Positions 10,412 to 19,965 of a DNA stretch of 64,000 nucleotides are shown in pieces. Below the pieces are notes generated by a model. That model was not told the origin of the DNA and ran no database searches. It saw only the letters and a program-made list of their open reading frames with translations. Position 1 is the stretch's first letter, and every line of letters begins with the position of its first letter. This DNA is from Devosia rhodophyticola (GTDB taxonomy: Bacteria > Pseudomonadota > Alphaproteobacteria > Rhizobiales > Devosiaceae): assembly GCF_028816475.1 (NCBI RefSeq), contig NZ_CP118247.1:1954001-2018000 (forward strand), given 5' to 3'. The translations under genes and the position numbers were made by a program.

Positions 10412-11415
10412 ATGACCGAGTTCGTATTTTTTCTCAATCAAGTGCTGGTTTCTGGCGCCGTGCTAGGCTCAATCTATGCGCTGGGCGCCATCGGTATCAC
10501 GCTGATTTTCGGCATCCTGCGCTTTGCTCATTTTGCCCATTCCGAGCTGATGACGTCGGGGGCGTTCATCGCGTTTTTGCTGGCGCTCTGGTTTTCCTCA
10601 ATGGGGGTGTCGCTGCCCATTCCCACCGGTTTTGTGGTGCTGCCGATTGCAATGGCGCTGGCCGCCGCTTTGGCATTGGGCATCGACAAGGGTTTTTATG
10701 CGCCGCTGCGCAAGCGGGGGCGCGGCCGGTTACGCTGTTGATCGCCTCGATCGGCGTGACGCTGATGATGCAGGGGCTGGTGCGGCTGTTTTTCGGCACC
10801 GGCAGCTACAGTTTTTTCGAGAACGAATCAAAGGCCATCTATCGCATTGATACCTCGTGGCTGGGATCAACCCGACCCTTGGTAATCACCCAGCCTCAGT
10901 TGCTCATGGTCGTGGTCACCATCATTGCCGTGGTGGCCCTGCACTTCTTCCTGACCCGGTCGCGGCTGGGCAAGGCGATGCGGGCGATGGCGGACAATGC
11001 CGATCTGGCGCAGGTCTCGGGGATCAATACCGCGCTGGTGGTGCGGGTGACCTGGATCATTGCCGGGGCGCTGGCCTGTATGGCGGGCACCATGCTGGCA
11101 CTCGATGTAACGCTGAAGCCGGATCTGGCGTTCAATATCATCCTGCCAATCTTTGCGGCTGCCATCGTTGGTGGGCTGGGGCAGGCCTATGGCGCCATTG
11201 CGGGCGGGTTCCTCATTGGTTTTGCCGAAACCATTTCGGTGTTCAACTGGTCCATCGTGCTGCGGCCGCTCAAGTCGGTGTTGCCCGACTGGATTTCAAT
11301 CCCCGGCAATCTGGCGCTGGTGCCGACGGAATACAAGCTGACGGTGGCGTTCCTCATTCTGGTGGTGACGCTTCTGGTGCGACCGACCGGTATTTTTAAG
11401 GGAGCGTCGTCATGA
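10412..11415 (+). pseudogene. livH: Branched-chain amino acid ABC transporter permease LivH, frameshifted at 10716-10720
   Basis: Inner-membrane permease of the Liv importer. The first part (from ATG 10412) reads FFLNQVLVSGAVLGSIYALG and NFGILRFAHFAHSE-type sequence typical of LivH, then hits a stop at 10741. The second part, in another frame, starts at LLIASIGVTLMMQGLVRLFFG and continues to the stop at 11415 with KAMRAMADNADLAQVSGI and IVGGLGQAYGAIAGG. Adding one G to the five-G run 10716-10720 joins the halves into ~334 aa, a normal length. The ATG of livM overlaps the stop (ATGA). Since the rest of the operon is intact, an uncalled base is the likeliest cause. Confidence 0.87.
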
Positions 11416-12695
11416 TCCGGCGCTCGCTCACCCTGTTTTTCGGCCTGTTTGTCCTGATCCTTTTGATCGGCTCGATATTGGGGGCGCCATTTACCTCAAG
11501 TCGCCTGGTTGAAGCGGCGGCCTATTCCCTGATTGCACTGGGGCTCAATATCCAGTGGGGCTATGGCGGCCTGTTCAATTTTGGCGTCATGGGTTTCCTG
11601 ATGCTGGGCGGCTTTGCCGTCACCTTCATGTCCTATCCGGTCAATCCCGATTTCTGGGGCTCGGACGGGCCGTGGATGCTGGGACGGGCGCTGATTGCTT
11701 TCGCCATCGGGGCGGGGCTGGTGTTGGCAGCGCGCCAGTCGCATCGCATTGGTATCAGGGGTGGCTGGAAAGTGGCCCTTACGGTGCTGGTGTGGTTTGT
11801 CGCCTATTGTACCTATCGCAGCCAGATTGATCCGGCGGCCGCCTATATCGAGGCCAATGCCGGCTTTGTCGGCGGGCTCGGAATCAATCCGGTGTTCGGG
11901 TGGCTGTTCGGCGGGGTTTTGGCCGCCGGTGTTGCCTATATCATTGGCAAGATTTGCCTTGGGTTGCGCACTGACTATCTGGCTATTGCCACTATCGGTA
12001 TTTCGGAGATCATCCGGGCGCTGATCAAGAACATGGACTGGCTGACGCGCGGCACGTTGACCGTGTCGCCCATCCCCTGGCCAACGCCGCTGCCCCAGGA
12101 TTTGCAGAGCGGTGGCATGGAAAACCTGACGGCGCTACTTTATGCGCGTTCGGGCTATCTGGTGCTGACATTGCTGGTGCTTGCCATTGCATTCTTCTTG
12201 ATCTCGCGCGCCTATTCGGGGCCGTGGGGGCGCATGATGCGCGCCATTCGCGACAATCACATCGCGGCGGCATCGATGGGCAAGAACGTTACCAACCGCC
12301 AGCTGGAAATTTTCGTGTTCGGCTCGGTACTGATGGGTATTGGTGGCGGCATTCTGGTGTCGTTCACCCAGATTTTCGATCCCACCAGTTACCAGCCGAT
12401 CAACCATACCTTTATTATCTGGGTGATGGTGATCGTGGGCGGCGCTGGCAATAATTGGGGGGCGGTATTTGGGGCGGTATTGATCTGGATGATCTGGATC
12501 ATCTCCGAACCATTATCAAAAGCGGTTTTTGACACCCTGAGCTTTTGGTCCACCAGCATTGGCTGGCATGATATTCCCGATATTGAGGCGCGTTCAGCGC
12601 AGATGCGGGTATTTGTGCTGGGCCTCGTGATTACCATCGCGCTGCGTTACGCGCCAAGGGGGTTGATCCCCGAAGTGGTGCATCGCGAGAAGTAG
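11412..12695 (+). CDS. livM: Branched-chain amino acid ABC transporter permease LivM
   Basis: Second permease of the Liv importer, 427 aa. Around ten hydrophobic segments are visible. LivM landmarks are SLIALGLNIQWGYGGLFNFGVMGF-type sequence near residues 38-60, RTDYLAIATIGISEIIR in the middle, and RMMRAIRDNHIAAASMG before the last helices. A larger-than-average hydrophilic insert occurs around residues 110-150. It begins inside the livH stop and is the last gene of the operon: 60-90 bp downstream lies a terminator shared with the convergent livJ. Confidence 0.92.
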   Translation: MIRRSLTLFFGLFVLILLIGSILGAPFTSSRLVEAAAYSLIALGLNIQWGYGGLFNFGVMGFLMLGGFAVTFMSYPVNPDFWGSDGPWMLGRALIAFAIGAGLVLAARQSHRIGIRGGWKVALTVLVWFVAYCTYRSQIDPAAAYIEANAGFVGGLGINPVFGWLFGGVLAAGVAYIIGKICLGLRTDYLAIATIGISEIIRALIKNMDWLTRGTLTVSPIPWPTPLPQDLQSGGMENLTALLYARSGYLVLTLLVLAIAFFLISRAYSGPWGRMMRAIRDNHIAAASMGKNVTNRQLEIFVFGSVLMGIGGGILVSFTQIFDPTSYQPINHTFIIWVMVIVGGAGNNWGAVFGAVLIWMIWIISEPLSKAVFDTLSFWSTSIGWHDIPDIEARSAQMRVFVLGLVITIALRYAPRGLIPEVVHREK

Positions 12696-12753
12696 TTTTT
12701 TGTGACCGGCAGCGTACTGGCCATGCCAACCGCGCCGAGAAACATCAATAATG

Positions 12754-12785
12754 AAAAAGGCCCGGAATCGCTCCCGGGCCTTCTG
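12754..12785. terminator. Bidirectional terminator between livM and livJ
   Basis: Stem GGCCCGG (12759-12765) pairs with CCGGGCC (12774-12780), extendable by AA/TT, with a seven-base loop. A-tract on the left and TT on the right make it usable from both directions, which fits the convergent livM (+) and livJ (-) genes. Confidence 0.75.
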
Positions 12786-12805
12786 ATTTGTTGTGGTTGG
12801 CCAGA

Positions 12806-14005
12806 TTAGTTGATCGGGCCTTTTTCGACGAATTTGCCGCCTTCGACATCGAGTTGAACGATGATGCCGTCAACGTCGCCAGCCGCATCAAAGTCCAGCG
12901 CGCCACCGGCACCCTCATAATCAATATCGGTGCCGGCCTTGATCAGCTCGACAGCCTTGCTCCATTCGCCTGGCAGGATTTTTTCACCCGGGGCCGAGGC
13001 AACTTCGCGCAGGGCGGCGGAAAGACCATCGCGTGAGCCCGAACCATTCTTTTCGATGGCCAGCGCCAAAAGGAACGCCGCATCGTAGGCCTGAGGCGCG
13101 TAGGTGCTGTTGGGGTCGTTTCCAGCGTCGGTTGCCAGCTTGGTATAAAGGTCCGTGGCGGTGCCTTCGGGCGCGCCGGCGCGGGTAGCAACCATGCCTT
13201 CAACCGAGGCAGCGTCGATGCCCTTGAGCAGGTCGTCACCAACCATGCCGTCGCCACCAATGTAAGCGGTGAAATTGCCGCTCTCGACGGCCTGACGCAG
13301 AATGGTGTTTCCCGACGAGTTGGCATAGGCCAGAATGACGAGGTTCTGCGAAGCGGTCAGATTGCCCAGTTCGGCACGATAGTCGGCCTTGCCATCTTCA
13401 TGGGCGACACTGGCAGCAACAGTACCACCGCCAGCCGTGTAGGCAGCGCTAAGCGCGTCGGCCAGACCCTTGCCATAGTCATTGTTGACATAGGTAATCG
13501 CGATATCGTCGATGCCTTTTTCGAGCAGAAGGCTGGCCATCTTGACGCCCTGAAGCGCGTCCGAAGGCGTGGTGCGATAGACAAGATCGTTGTCATCGAG
13601 CGTTGTCAGGGTTGGTGCTGAGGAAGCTGGCGAGATGAAAACGACGTTGCCCGACAGGCCTGAGCCGTTGAAGGCGCCGATGGTTTCACCGGTGCACAGC
13701 GCTCCAACAATGGCGGTCGCATTGTCGGAATTGATAACCTTGTCGGCTGCTGCTGCTGCGGTGGTGGCGTCGCAGGCACCGTCGGCCGATACCAGGGTCA
13801 GCTGGCCGCCAAGAATGCCGCCTTGTTCGTTGACCTCCTTGACTGCCAGTTCAGCGCCAGCAAAAATGGGTGGGGTGAGGCTTTCGATCGGGCCGGTAAA
13901 GCCGCCGATGAAGCCAATGGTGACGTCCTCTGCAACGCTCGGGACGACGAGGGCGAGGACCGATGCGGCGGTCGCTACGCTCAATAGTGTCTTGTTCAGT
14001 TTCAT
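12806..14005 (-). CDS. livJ: Branched-chain amino acid ABC transporter substrate-binding protein (LivJ/LivK family)
   Basis: Periplasmic binding protein of the Liv importer, 399 aa with an N-terminal signal peptide (LLSVATAASVLALVVPSVAEDV). Mature protein begins with the typical VTIGFIGGFTGPIESL and continues with KEVNEQGGILGGQ, the usual start of this family. ATG 14005 is preceded by AGGGA at a six-base spacing; longer in-frame starts would bury the signal peptide. It faces the 3' end of livM and has its own promoter, so it can be made in excess over the membrane parts. The exact ligand (leucine, valine, amide or other) cannot be read from sequence. Confidence 0.93.
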   Translation of the reverse strand: MKLNKTLLSVATAASVLALVVPSVAEDVTIGFIGGFTGPIESLTPPIFAGAELAVKEVNEQGGILGGQLTLVSADGACDATTAAAAADKVINSDNATAIVGALCTGETIGAFNGSGLSGNVVFISPASSAPTLTTLDDNDLVYRTTPSDALQGVKMASLLLEKGIDDIAITYVNNDYGKGLADALSAAYTAGGGTVAASVAHEDGKADYRAELGNLTASQNLVILAYANSSGNTILRQAVESGNFTAYIGGDGMVGDDLLKGIDAASVEGMVATRAGAPEGTATDLYTKLATDAGNDPNSTYAPQAYDAAFLLALAIEKNGSGSRDGLSAALREVASAPGEKILPGEWSKAVELIKAGTDIDYEGAGGALDFDAAGDVDGIIVQLDVEGGKFVEKGPIN

Positions 14006-14232
14006 GTTTTCCCTCTGTCTTGGTCGAACAGCCAGTGCGCATTGAATTGGCATCTCTGCAGCTGTCCGACAAGCATTGGGGGCACGACCTGTGCCCCGCT
14101 GGAGGCGATATTGCATAATTTTCAAGTATGAGTCACCCGGTATTGATCATCTGGTCAAATCACCGACTCGATTGCTTAACGGGGGCAGGACCGCTAAGCT
14201 TGCACTCTGATTTGGTGGCGTGGACAAGATAT

Positions 14233-15288
14233 ATGCTGGGAACGCTTCGTTATGGTTTGGTGGTGCTGGCGGTATTGCTGGCGATCCCGGCGAGCTTTGC
14301 GCAAGCCGAATTTACGGTGCTGGATCAGGCTCAGGACGCGTCAGGGTCCGCGACCAATGCGCCCGCACCTGATGATCCGGCCGCGCCGCCACCGATTTGC
14401 GGCACAAAACCCATCAATATTGCCCGAATGGGCTGGTCGTCGGCGGCGCTGATGGCCGAAATTCATGCCCGTGTCCTGACCAGGGCATTTGACTGCAAGG
14501 TTCAGGTGGTACCCGGCGATCTGGCAACCACCGGCTCGTCAATGGGCTCGACCGGGCAACCGGCGGTTGCGCCTGAAATGTGGGTGACGCGCATATCGGA
14601 TGTCTGGAACGGGGCAATCAAGGCGCAGATGGTGCGCCCGGCGGCCACCACTTACAGTGATCAGGTTTTTGAGGGTTGGTATGCGCCCAGCTATCTGGTT
14701 GCGGCCTATCCCGACATTGTTGATGCCGCAAAGCTGTCAGCAATCCTGCCCGAAATTGCCGGGGGGCAAAAGATAACCCTGATCTCATGCCCGACCGATT
14801 GGGGGTGTCGCATCATCAACCAAAATCTTGTTCGGGCGCTGGGTATTGAGGATTTGGTCGACATTGTGACACCCGCCAATCGGTTTGCCATGGATAGTTT
14901 GATCGCCGAGGCCGTGAGCAAACGCGATCCGGTGCTGCTGTATTATTGGCAACCCAACGCTGTCCTGGCACAGTTCAATTTTAGCCCGGTTAATCTGGGG
15001 CCCTATAACGAGGAAGCCTTCAAATGCCTGGCCCAAAGCAGTTGTGCTGATCCCGTGCCTTCTTCGTTCGCGCCAGAAAGCGTCATGATCGCGTTGTCCG
15101 AATGGGTGTTCACCGACGCGCCAGGCATTGCTGCCTATTTCACCCGTGCCATCCTGCCGACCAGTGAAATGAGCGTATTATTGATGGCGTTGAACGCGCC
15201 GGGCGCCAGTGTTGAGAGTGTTGCTGATCAGTTCGTGGCTGAACGTGGCGACATCTGGAGCGGGTGGGTTGGTTCAACGGGTCAATAG
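14233..15288 (+). CDS. Glycine betaine/choline-type ABC transporter substrate-binding protein (OpuAC family), orphan
   Basis: Exported binding protein of 351 aa. A signal peptide (GLVVLAVLLAIPASFAQA) follows ATG 14233; the in-frame start at 14128 would add a non-signal leader. The mature part shows the OpuAC/ProX pattern: INIARMGWSSAALMAEIHARVL, then TWVTRISDVWNGAI-like segments and aromatic residues (WYAP, YYWQPNAVL) that in this family form a cage around a quaternary ammonium. No permease or ATPase of an OpuA/ProU system is adjacent, so it may serve a transporter elsewhere. Substrate within the betaine/choline/proline-betaine range is inferred from family only. Confidence 0.8.
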   Translation: MLGTLRYGLVVLAVLLAIPASFAQAEFTVLDQAQDASGSATNAPAPDDPAAPPPICGTKPINIARMGWSSAALMAEIHARVLTRAFDCKVQVVPGDLATTGSSMGSTGQPAVAPEMWVTRISDVWNGAIKAQMVRPAATTYSDQVFEGWYAPSYLVAAYPDIVDAAKLSAILPEIAGGQKITLISCPTDWGCRIINQNLVRALGIEDLVDIVTPANRFAMDSLIAEAVSKRDPVLLYYWQPNAVLAQFNFSPVNLGPYNEEAFKCLAQSSCADPVPSSFAPESVMIALSEWVFTDAPGIAAYFTRAILPTSEMSVLLMALNAPGASVESVADQFVAERGDIWSGWVGSTGQ

Positions 15289-15401
15289 GACAAGCCAATT
15301 GTGCCAGTCCTGGCTGTGTTGACCAATGGTTGCAGTTGCCTTGGGGACCAGTGGGTGGATATAAAGGGCCCAGCATTAATATCGGCAGCAGGAGTTTTGC
15401 C

Positions 15402-15818
15402 TTGGAATTAAAGCGGATCAACGACAACGTCAGTGTTTCGGGGCAAATCCAACCCAGCGACGTTGCATCGCTCAAGGCCGCCGGCTTCGTTGCTATCGTC
15501 AATAATCGTCCGGATGGGGAGTCACCGGATCAGCCGAGCGGGGCTGAAATCGAAGCGGCTGCCAAAGCTGCGGGGCTTGATTATGTTGCCATCCCGCTCG
15601 GACGCGAGGGCGTTTCCCCCGATATGGTGGAAAAAACCAAGGCCGCTCTGGAGGGGAGCAGCGGCCCGGTGTTTTGCTATTGTCGGTCGGGAACCCGCTC
15701 AACAACGCTTTGGGCGCTGTCGCAGGCTGGCGTAATGGATGCCAAGGATATCGTCGCCCAGGCCGCTGACGCCGGATATGACATGTCTCATCTGGCCGGC
15801 CATCTCGGCCAGAACTGA
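15402..15818 (+). CDS. TIGR01244/DUF442 family protein (beta-lactamase hydrolase-like phosphatase fold)
   Basis: 138-aa protein of the DUF442 family, which has a dual-specificity-phosphatase-like fold and often stands beside or is fused to persulfide-dioxygenase/sulfur-metabolism genes. Visible are FVAIVNNRPDGESPDQPS and the active-site-like loop VFCYCRSGTRSTTLWALS. TTG 15402 is chosen since AGGAG lies seven bases upstream and the family usually begins right there; the open frame extends back to 15264 inside the preceding gene. Its biochemical role is not established; a sulfurtransferase or phosphatase activity is possible. Confidence 0.8.
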   Translation: MELKRINDNVSVSGQIQPSDVASLKAAGFVAIVNNRPDGESPDQPSGAEIEAAAKAAGLDYVAIPLGREGVSPDMVEKTKAALEGSSGPVFCYCRSGTRSTTLWALSQAGVMDAKDIVAQAADAGYDMSHLAGHLGQN

Positions 15819-15895
15819 ATTTTTACGGCGCCGGTCCGCTACTCTGGCGTGGCTACCGGCGGCTGCTTTTATCCCTCCTGCTCGGATAGTAATTG

Positions 15896-18800
15896 ATGCC
15901 CATCAAGAAAATACTTGTCGCCAACCGTTCTGAAATTGCCATCCGTGTGTTTCGGGCAGCCAACGAGCTTGGCTTGAAAACCGTCGCGGCGTTTGCAGAA
16001 GAAGACAAACTGGCGCTGCATCGGTTCAAGGCGGATGAAGCCTATCTGATCGGCAAGGGGAAGGGGCCGGTCGAGGCCTATTTGCAGATCGATGAATATT
16101 TGCGCATTGCTCGGCTTTCGGGGGCGGATGCGATCCATCCCGGTTATGGGCTGTTGTCGGAAAGCCCTGAATTTGCCGATGCGTGCGAAGCGGCCGGGAT
16201 CATCTTTATCGGGCCGCGCGCCCAAACCATGCGCGATCTGGGCAATAAGGTTGCGGCCCGCGCCATGGCCGTTGCTTCGGATGTGCCGGTTGTGCCAGCA
16301 ACCGATCCGCTGCCCGAAGACATGGATGAAGTGGCACGCATGGCCGAAAAGGTCGGCTATCCGCTGATGCTCAAGGCCAGTTGGGGCGGCGGCGGGCGCG
16401 GCATGCGCACTATCCGTTCGGCCAAGGAGTTGAAATCGGAAGTTTCCGAAGGCAAGCGCGAGGCCAAGGCGGCGTTTGGCAAGGACGAAATGTATCTCGA
16501 AAAGTTGGTGGAGCGGGCCCGCCATGTCGAGGTGCAGTTGATCGGCGACGATCACGGTAATCTGGTGCATCTGTTTGAGCGGGATTGCTCGGTGCAGCGG
16601 CGCAATCAGAAAGTGGTGGAGCGCGCGCCAGCGCCCTATCTCAACGACACGGTGCGCAAGGGTCTGACTGATGCTGCCCTGAAGCTGGGCAAGGCCGCCA
16701 ATTATCGTGGTGCGGGTACGGTCGAGTTTTTGATGGATGCCGACACCGATGAGTTTTACTTCATCGAAGTCAATCCCCGCATTCAGGTGGAACATACGGT
16801 CACCGAAGAGGTTACCGGCATCGATATCGTCAAGGCCCAGATCAAGCTGCTTGACGGGGCGGTAATTGGTACCCCTGAATCGGGCGTGCCATTGCAGGAA
16901 AATATCCGGCTCAATGGCAATGCCATTCAGTGCCGCGTGACCACGGAAGACCCGGAAGAAAACTTCATTCCTGATTATGGCCGGATTACTGCTTATCGCG
17001 CCGCCACCGGTTTCGGTGTGCGACTTGATGGCGGCACGGCCTATGCCGGGGCGGTGATCACGCGCTATTATGACCCGCTTTTGGAAAAGGTCACCTGTTG
17101 GGCGCCGACAGCCGACGAGGCGATTAGTCGGATGCATCGCGCGCTACGCGAGTTCCGCATTCGTGGGGTCGCAACCAATCTGGCGTTTCTCGAAAACATC
17201 ATTACCCACCCCGACTTTATAGAAAATCGCTATACGACACGGTTTATCGATACGACGCCGGAATTGTTCGATCTCAAGCGCCGCAAGGATCGGGCGACAA
17301 AGCTTTTGACCTATATTGCGGATGTCACGATCAATGGGCATCCCGAGGCGCGGGATCGGCCACGGCCACCCGCCGATGCTGCCGCACCGATTGTGCCTGA
17401 ATTTGCGCCTCTGGCCACAATCGGGGGCAGCCGCCAGGTGCTCGACAGCCAAGGGCCAAAGGGGTTGGCCAATTGGATGAAAGAGCAGAAGCGCGTGCTG
17501 TTTACGGACACCACAATGCGCGACGCACATCAGTCGCTTTTGGCCACCCGCATGCGCTCGTTTGATATTACGCGTATCGCCCAGGCTTACTCGCGCGGTC
17601 TGCCCAATCTGTTCTCGCTTGAATGCTGGGGCGGGGCGACGTTCGACGTTGCGATGCGCTTCCTCAATGAAGATCCGTGGGAGCGCTTGGCGCAGGTGCG
17701 TGAAGGCGCGCCCAACATTTTGACCCAAATGCTGCTGCGCGGCTCAAACGGGGTGGGCTACACCAACTATCCCGATAATGTGGTCAAGTTTTTCGTTGCA
17801 GAGGCGGCGCGCGGCGGGGTCGATATTTTCCGTGTTTTCGACTGCTTGAACTGGGTTGAAAACATGCGCGTATCGCTGGATGCGGTGCTTGAGGCCAACA
17901 AGGTTGCCGAGGGCGTTATCTGCTATACCGGCGATGTTCTGGACCCGGATCGGGCCAAATATGATCTAAAATATTATGTCGGCTTGGCGCGCGAGCTGGA
18001 AGCGGCTGGCGCCCATGTGCTTGGCCTTAAGGATATGGCCGGGTTGCTCAAGCCAGCGGCGGCCAAAAAGCTTATCGAGACGCTCAAGTCGGAAACCGAC
18101 TTGCCAATCCATCTGCACACTCATGACACATCTGGGGCAGCGGCAGCGACGGTTCTGGCCGCTGTCGATGCCGGGGTTGATGCTGTGGATGCGGCCATGG
18201 ATGCCCTTTCGGGCACCACCAGCCAGCCAACGCTTGGATCGCTTGTCGCCGCGATTGCCGATGGCGAACGCGACGCGGGTCTGGATGCCAAGGCCATTCG
18301 GCAAATTTCGTTTTATTGGGAGGCCGTGCGCACGCAATATCGAGCCTTTGAAAGTGATCTCAAGGGCGGCGCCTCTGAAGTCTATCTGCATGAAATGCCG
18401 GGCGGGCAGTTTACCAATCTCAAGGAACAGGCGCGTTCTTTGGGCCTTGAAACCCGTTGGCATGAAGTCGCGCAGACCTATGCTGACGTCAACCAGATGT
18501 TTGGTGACATCGTCAAGGTGACGCCAAGCTCCAAGGTTGTCGGTGACATGGCATTGGCGATGGTTTCGTCGGGATTGAGCCGGGCTGACGTTGAAGATCC
18601 GCGCCGCGATGTGGCCTTTCCGGATTCGGTCGTCGGGTTCTTTGCCGGTGATCTGGGCCAACCCCCCGGCGGCTTTCCAAAGGCGTTGCAGGAGAAAGTG
18701 CTCAAGGGCAAGAAGCCCCTTACCAATCGGCCAGGGTCGTATCTGGACGATGTTGATCTTGAGGCCGAACGCGTCAAGGCCGCTGAAGCCAGCGACATGG

Positions 18801-19336
18801 CAATCGACGATTTCCGACTGGCATCCTACTTGATGTATCCCAAGGTCTTTGTGGATTTCGCCAAGACCCAGGATGCGTACGGTCCCACCGAAGTGTTGCC
18901 GACCCCGGTCTATTTTTATGGGCTTAAGGAAGGCGAAGAACTTCTGGTTGATCTGGAAAAAGGCAAGACGCTGGTCCTGCAATATCTCGGTCGCGCCGAA
19001 ACCAACGAAAAGGGACAGGTTCGGGTATTCTTTGACCTGAACGGTCAGCCGCGCACCATAACGGTGCCCGACCGCCTGATGGCTGGCGAGATCGTGGCGC
19101 GGCCCAAGGCGGCACTCGGTGATGCCAAGCAGGTTGGAGCGCCGATGCCGGGTGTCATCTCGGGGCTGGCGGTCAAACAGGGCCAGAAGATCATTGCTGG
19201 CGATGTATTGTGTTCGATCGAAGCGATGAAAATGGAAACGGCTATCCATGCCGAGGCCGATGGCGTGGTTGCCGAGGTATTGGTCAAACCGGGCGATCAA
19301 ATTGATGCCAAGGATCTGCTGATCCGCTTCGAATAG
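15896..19336 (+). CDS. pyc: Pyruvate carboxylase
   Basis: ATP- and biotin-dependent carboxylation of pyruvate to oxaloacetate, the main anaplerotic step in this group. 1146 aa, full length. Order of domains: biotin carboxylase (ILVANRSEIAIRVFRAA near the start, ASWGGGGRGMR ATP loop, FYFIEVNPRIQVEHTVTEE), carboxyltransferase (FTDTTMRDAHQSLLATRMR near residue 540, LKDMAGLLKP), allosteric/tetramerisation linker, and a C-terminal biotinyl domain with the attachment Lys in CSIEAMKMET. ATG 15896 directly follows an in-frame TTG; the ATG is preferred. A 10-bp GC-rich hairpin lies 31 bases after the stop. Confidence 0.98.
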   Translation: MPIKKILVANRSEIAIRVFRAANELGLKTVAAFAEEDKLALHRFKADEAYLIGKGKGPVEAYLQIDEYLRIARLSGADAIHPGYGLLSESPEFADACEAAGIIFIGPRAQTMRDLGNKVAARAMAVASDVPVVPATDPLPEDMDEVARMAEKVGYPLMLKASWGGGGRGMRTIRSAKELKSEVSEGKREAKAAFGKDEMYLEKLVERARHVEVQLIGDDHGNLVHLFERDCSVQRRNQKVVERAPAPYLNDTVRKGLTDAALKLGKAANYRGAGTVEFLMDADTDEFYFIEVNPRIQVEHTVTEEVTGIDIVKAQIKLLDGAVIGTPESGVPLQENIRLNGNAIQCRVTTEDPEENFIPDYGRITAYRAATGFGVRLDGGTAYAGAVITRYYDPLLEKVTCWAPTADEAISRMHRALREFRIRGVATNLAFLENIITHPDFIENRYTTRFIDTTPELFDLKRRKDRATKLLTYIADVTINGHPEARDRPRPPADAAAPIVPEFAPLATIGGSRQVLDSQGPKGLANWMKEQKRVLFTDTTMRDAHQSLLATRMRSFDITRIAQAYSRGLPNLFSLECWGGATFDVAMRFLNEDPWERLAQVREGAPNILTQMLLRGSNGVGYTNYPDNVVKFFVAEAARGGVDIFRVFDCLNWVENMRVSLDAVLEANKVAEGVICYTGDVLDPDRAKYDLKYYVGLARELEAAGAHVLGLKDMAGLLKPAAAKKLIETLKSETDLPIHLHTHDTSGAAAATVLAAVDAGVDAVDAAMDALSGTTSQPTLGSLVAAIADGERDAGLDAKAIRQISFYWEAVRTQYRAFESDLKGGASEVYLHEMPGGQFTNLKEQARSLGLETRWHEVAQTYADVNQMFGDIVKVTPSSKVVGDMALAMVSSGLSRADVEDPRRDVAFPDSVVGFFAGDLGQPPGGFPKALQEKVLKGKKPLTNRPGSYLDDVDLEAERVKAAEASDMAIDDFRLASYLMYPKVFVDFAKTQDAYGPTEVLPTPVYFYGLKEGEELLVDLEKGKTLVLQYLGRAETNEKGQVRVFFDLNGQPRTITVPDRLMAGEIVARPKAALGDAKQVGAPMPGVISGLAVKQGQKIIAGDVLCSIEAMKMETAIHAEADGVVAEVLVKPGDQIDAKDLLIRFE

Positions 19337-19369
19337 CGGGTTCGACCCCTGACACTTGCATGTTCTGAA

Positions 19370-19394
19370 GCGCTGCCGGCAGGCCCGGCAGCGC
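19370..19394 (+). terminator. GC-rich hairpin downstream of pyc
   Basis: Perfect 10-bp inverted repeat: GCGCTGCCGG (19370-19379) and CCGGCAGCGC (19385-19394), loop of five bases. No T-tract follows, so it may act as a mRNA 3' end stabiliser or a Rho-assisted terminator rather than a classic intrinsic terminator. Confidence 0.5.
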
Positions 19395-19428
19395 CCCTAC
19401 GCTCCCTCTCCTCACCCACCAACTGTCA

Positions 19429-19447
19429 CCCCGGGCTTGACCCGGGG
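19429..19447. repeat. Small palindrome, CCCCGGG arms
   Basis: CCCCGGG (19429-19435) and CCCGGGG (19441-19447) with a five-base loop. Together with the palindrome at 19514-19533 it resembles the short intergenic palindromic repeats common in alphaproteobacterial genomes. Confidence 0.6.
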
Positions 19448-19513
19448 CCCATCGTGAAATTTCTCCGCCCGCCAGATCGCCTGTCGACCCACTATCCCGA
19501 ATTCTCACAATGG

Positions 19514-19533
19514 ATCCCCGCTTTCGCGGGGAT
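19514..19533. repeat. Small palindrome, ATCCCCGC arms
   Basis: ATCCCCGC (19514-19521) and GCGGGGAT (19526-19533) with a four-base loop. The surrounding sequence (TGGATCCCCGCTTTCGCGGG and following bases) is a widespread intergenic repeat motif in alphaproteobacteria; no second copy was found in this window. Confidence 0.65.
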
Positions 19534-19890
19534 GACACGCAGTGGTGGACGGTGGGCCACAGTAGGTAGTGTCGCGGGCATGATACGCTGACTCTGGGAT
19601 GTTCTCGCCAACAACCACCACCCAACCCAAAAACCAAAAACAAAAAGATATCCCCGCCCCCTCACCACTCCCGCATAATCCATCCCAGCCTTGCGCCAGA
19701 GCGCGATCATGACGAGTGATGAGTGCGGGGTGGTCGGGGGTCCGAAGTCGTTTGGGCCCAGGTTCTATTTTGGTGCCCCGTTATCTTCCCTCGCCGGGAT
19801 AACGTTGAGCGCTGCAGCGCCAAGACAGGTGCAGCGACAACGCGGGATCATGGCCGTTACCCGCCAAGCGCCTCTATGGAATAAAAAATC

Positions 19891-19965
19891 CGGCCGCTGG
19901 GGCGAGACCTGGTCTCACTCAAAACTGCGGAAGACCCGCGACGAGACAAGGTCTCGCCCTGGCCG
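19891..19965. repeat. Long imperfect inverted repeat, possible structured RNA
   Basis: Left arm 19891-19916 and right arm 19943-19965 are near-perfect reverse complements over about 23 bases (core GGCGAGACC/GGTCTCGCC plus flanks CGGCC/GGCCG), with a three-base bulge and one mismatch, and a ~26-base loop. It is not followed by a clear T-tract. It may be a mobile palindromic element or part of a non-coding transcript. Confidence 0.5.

Noticed and set aside
10391..10741. Genuine LivF-LivH fusion protein
   Set aside because: One added G gives the normal LivF terminus and the normal LivH start; fusion would also be followed at once by a frameshift.
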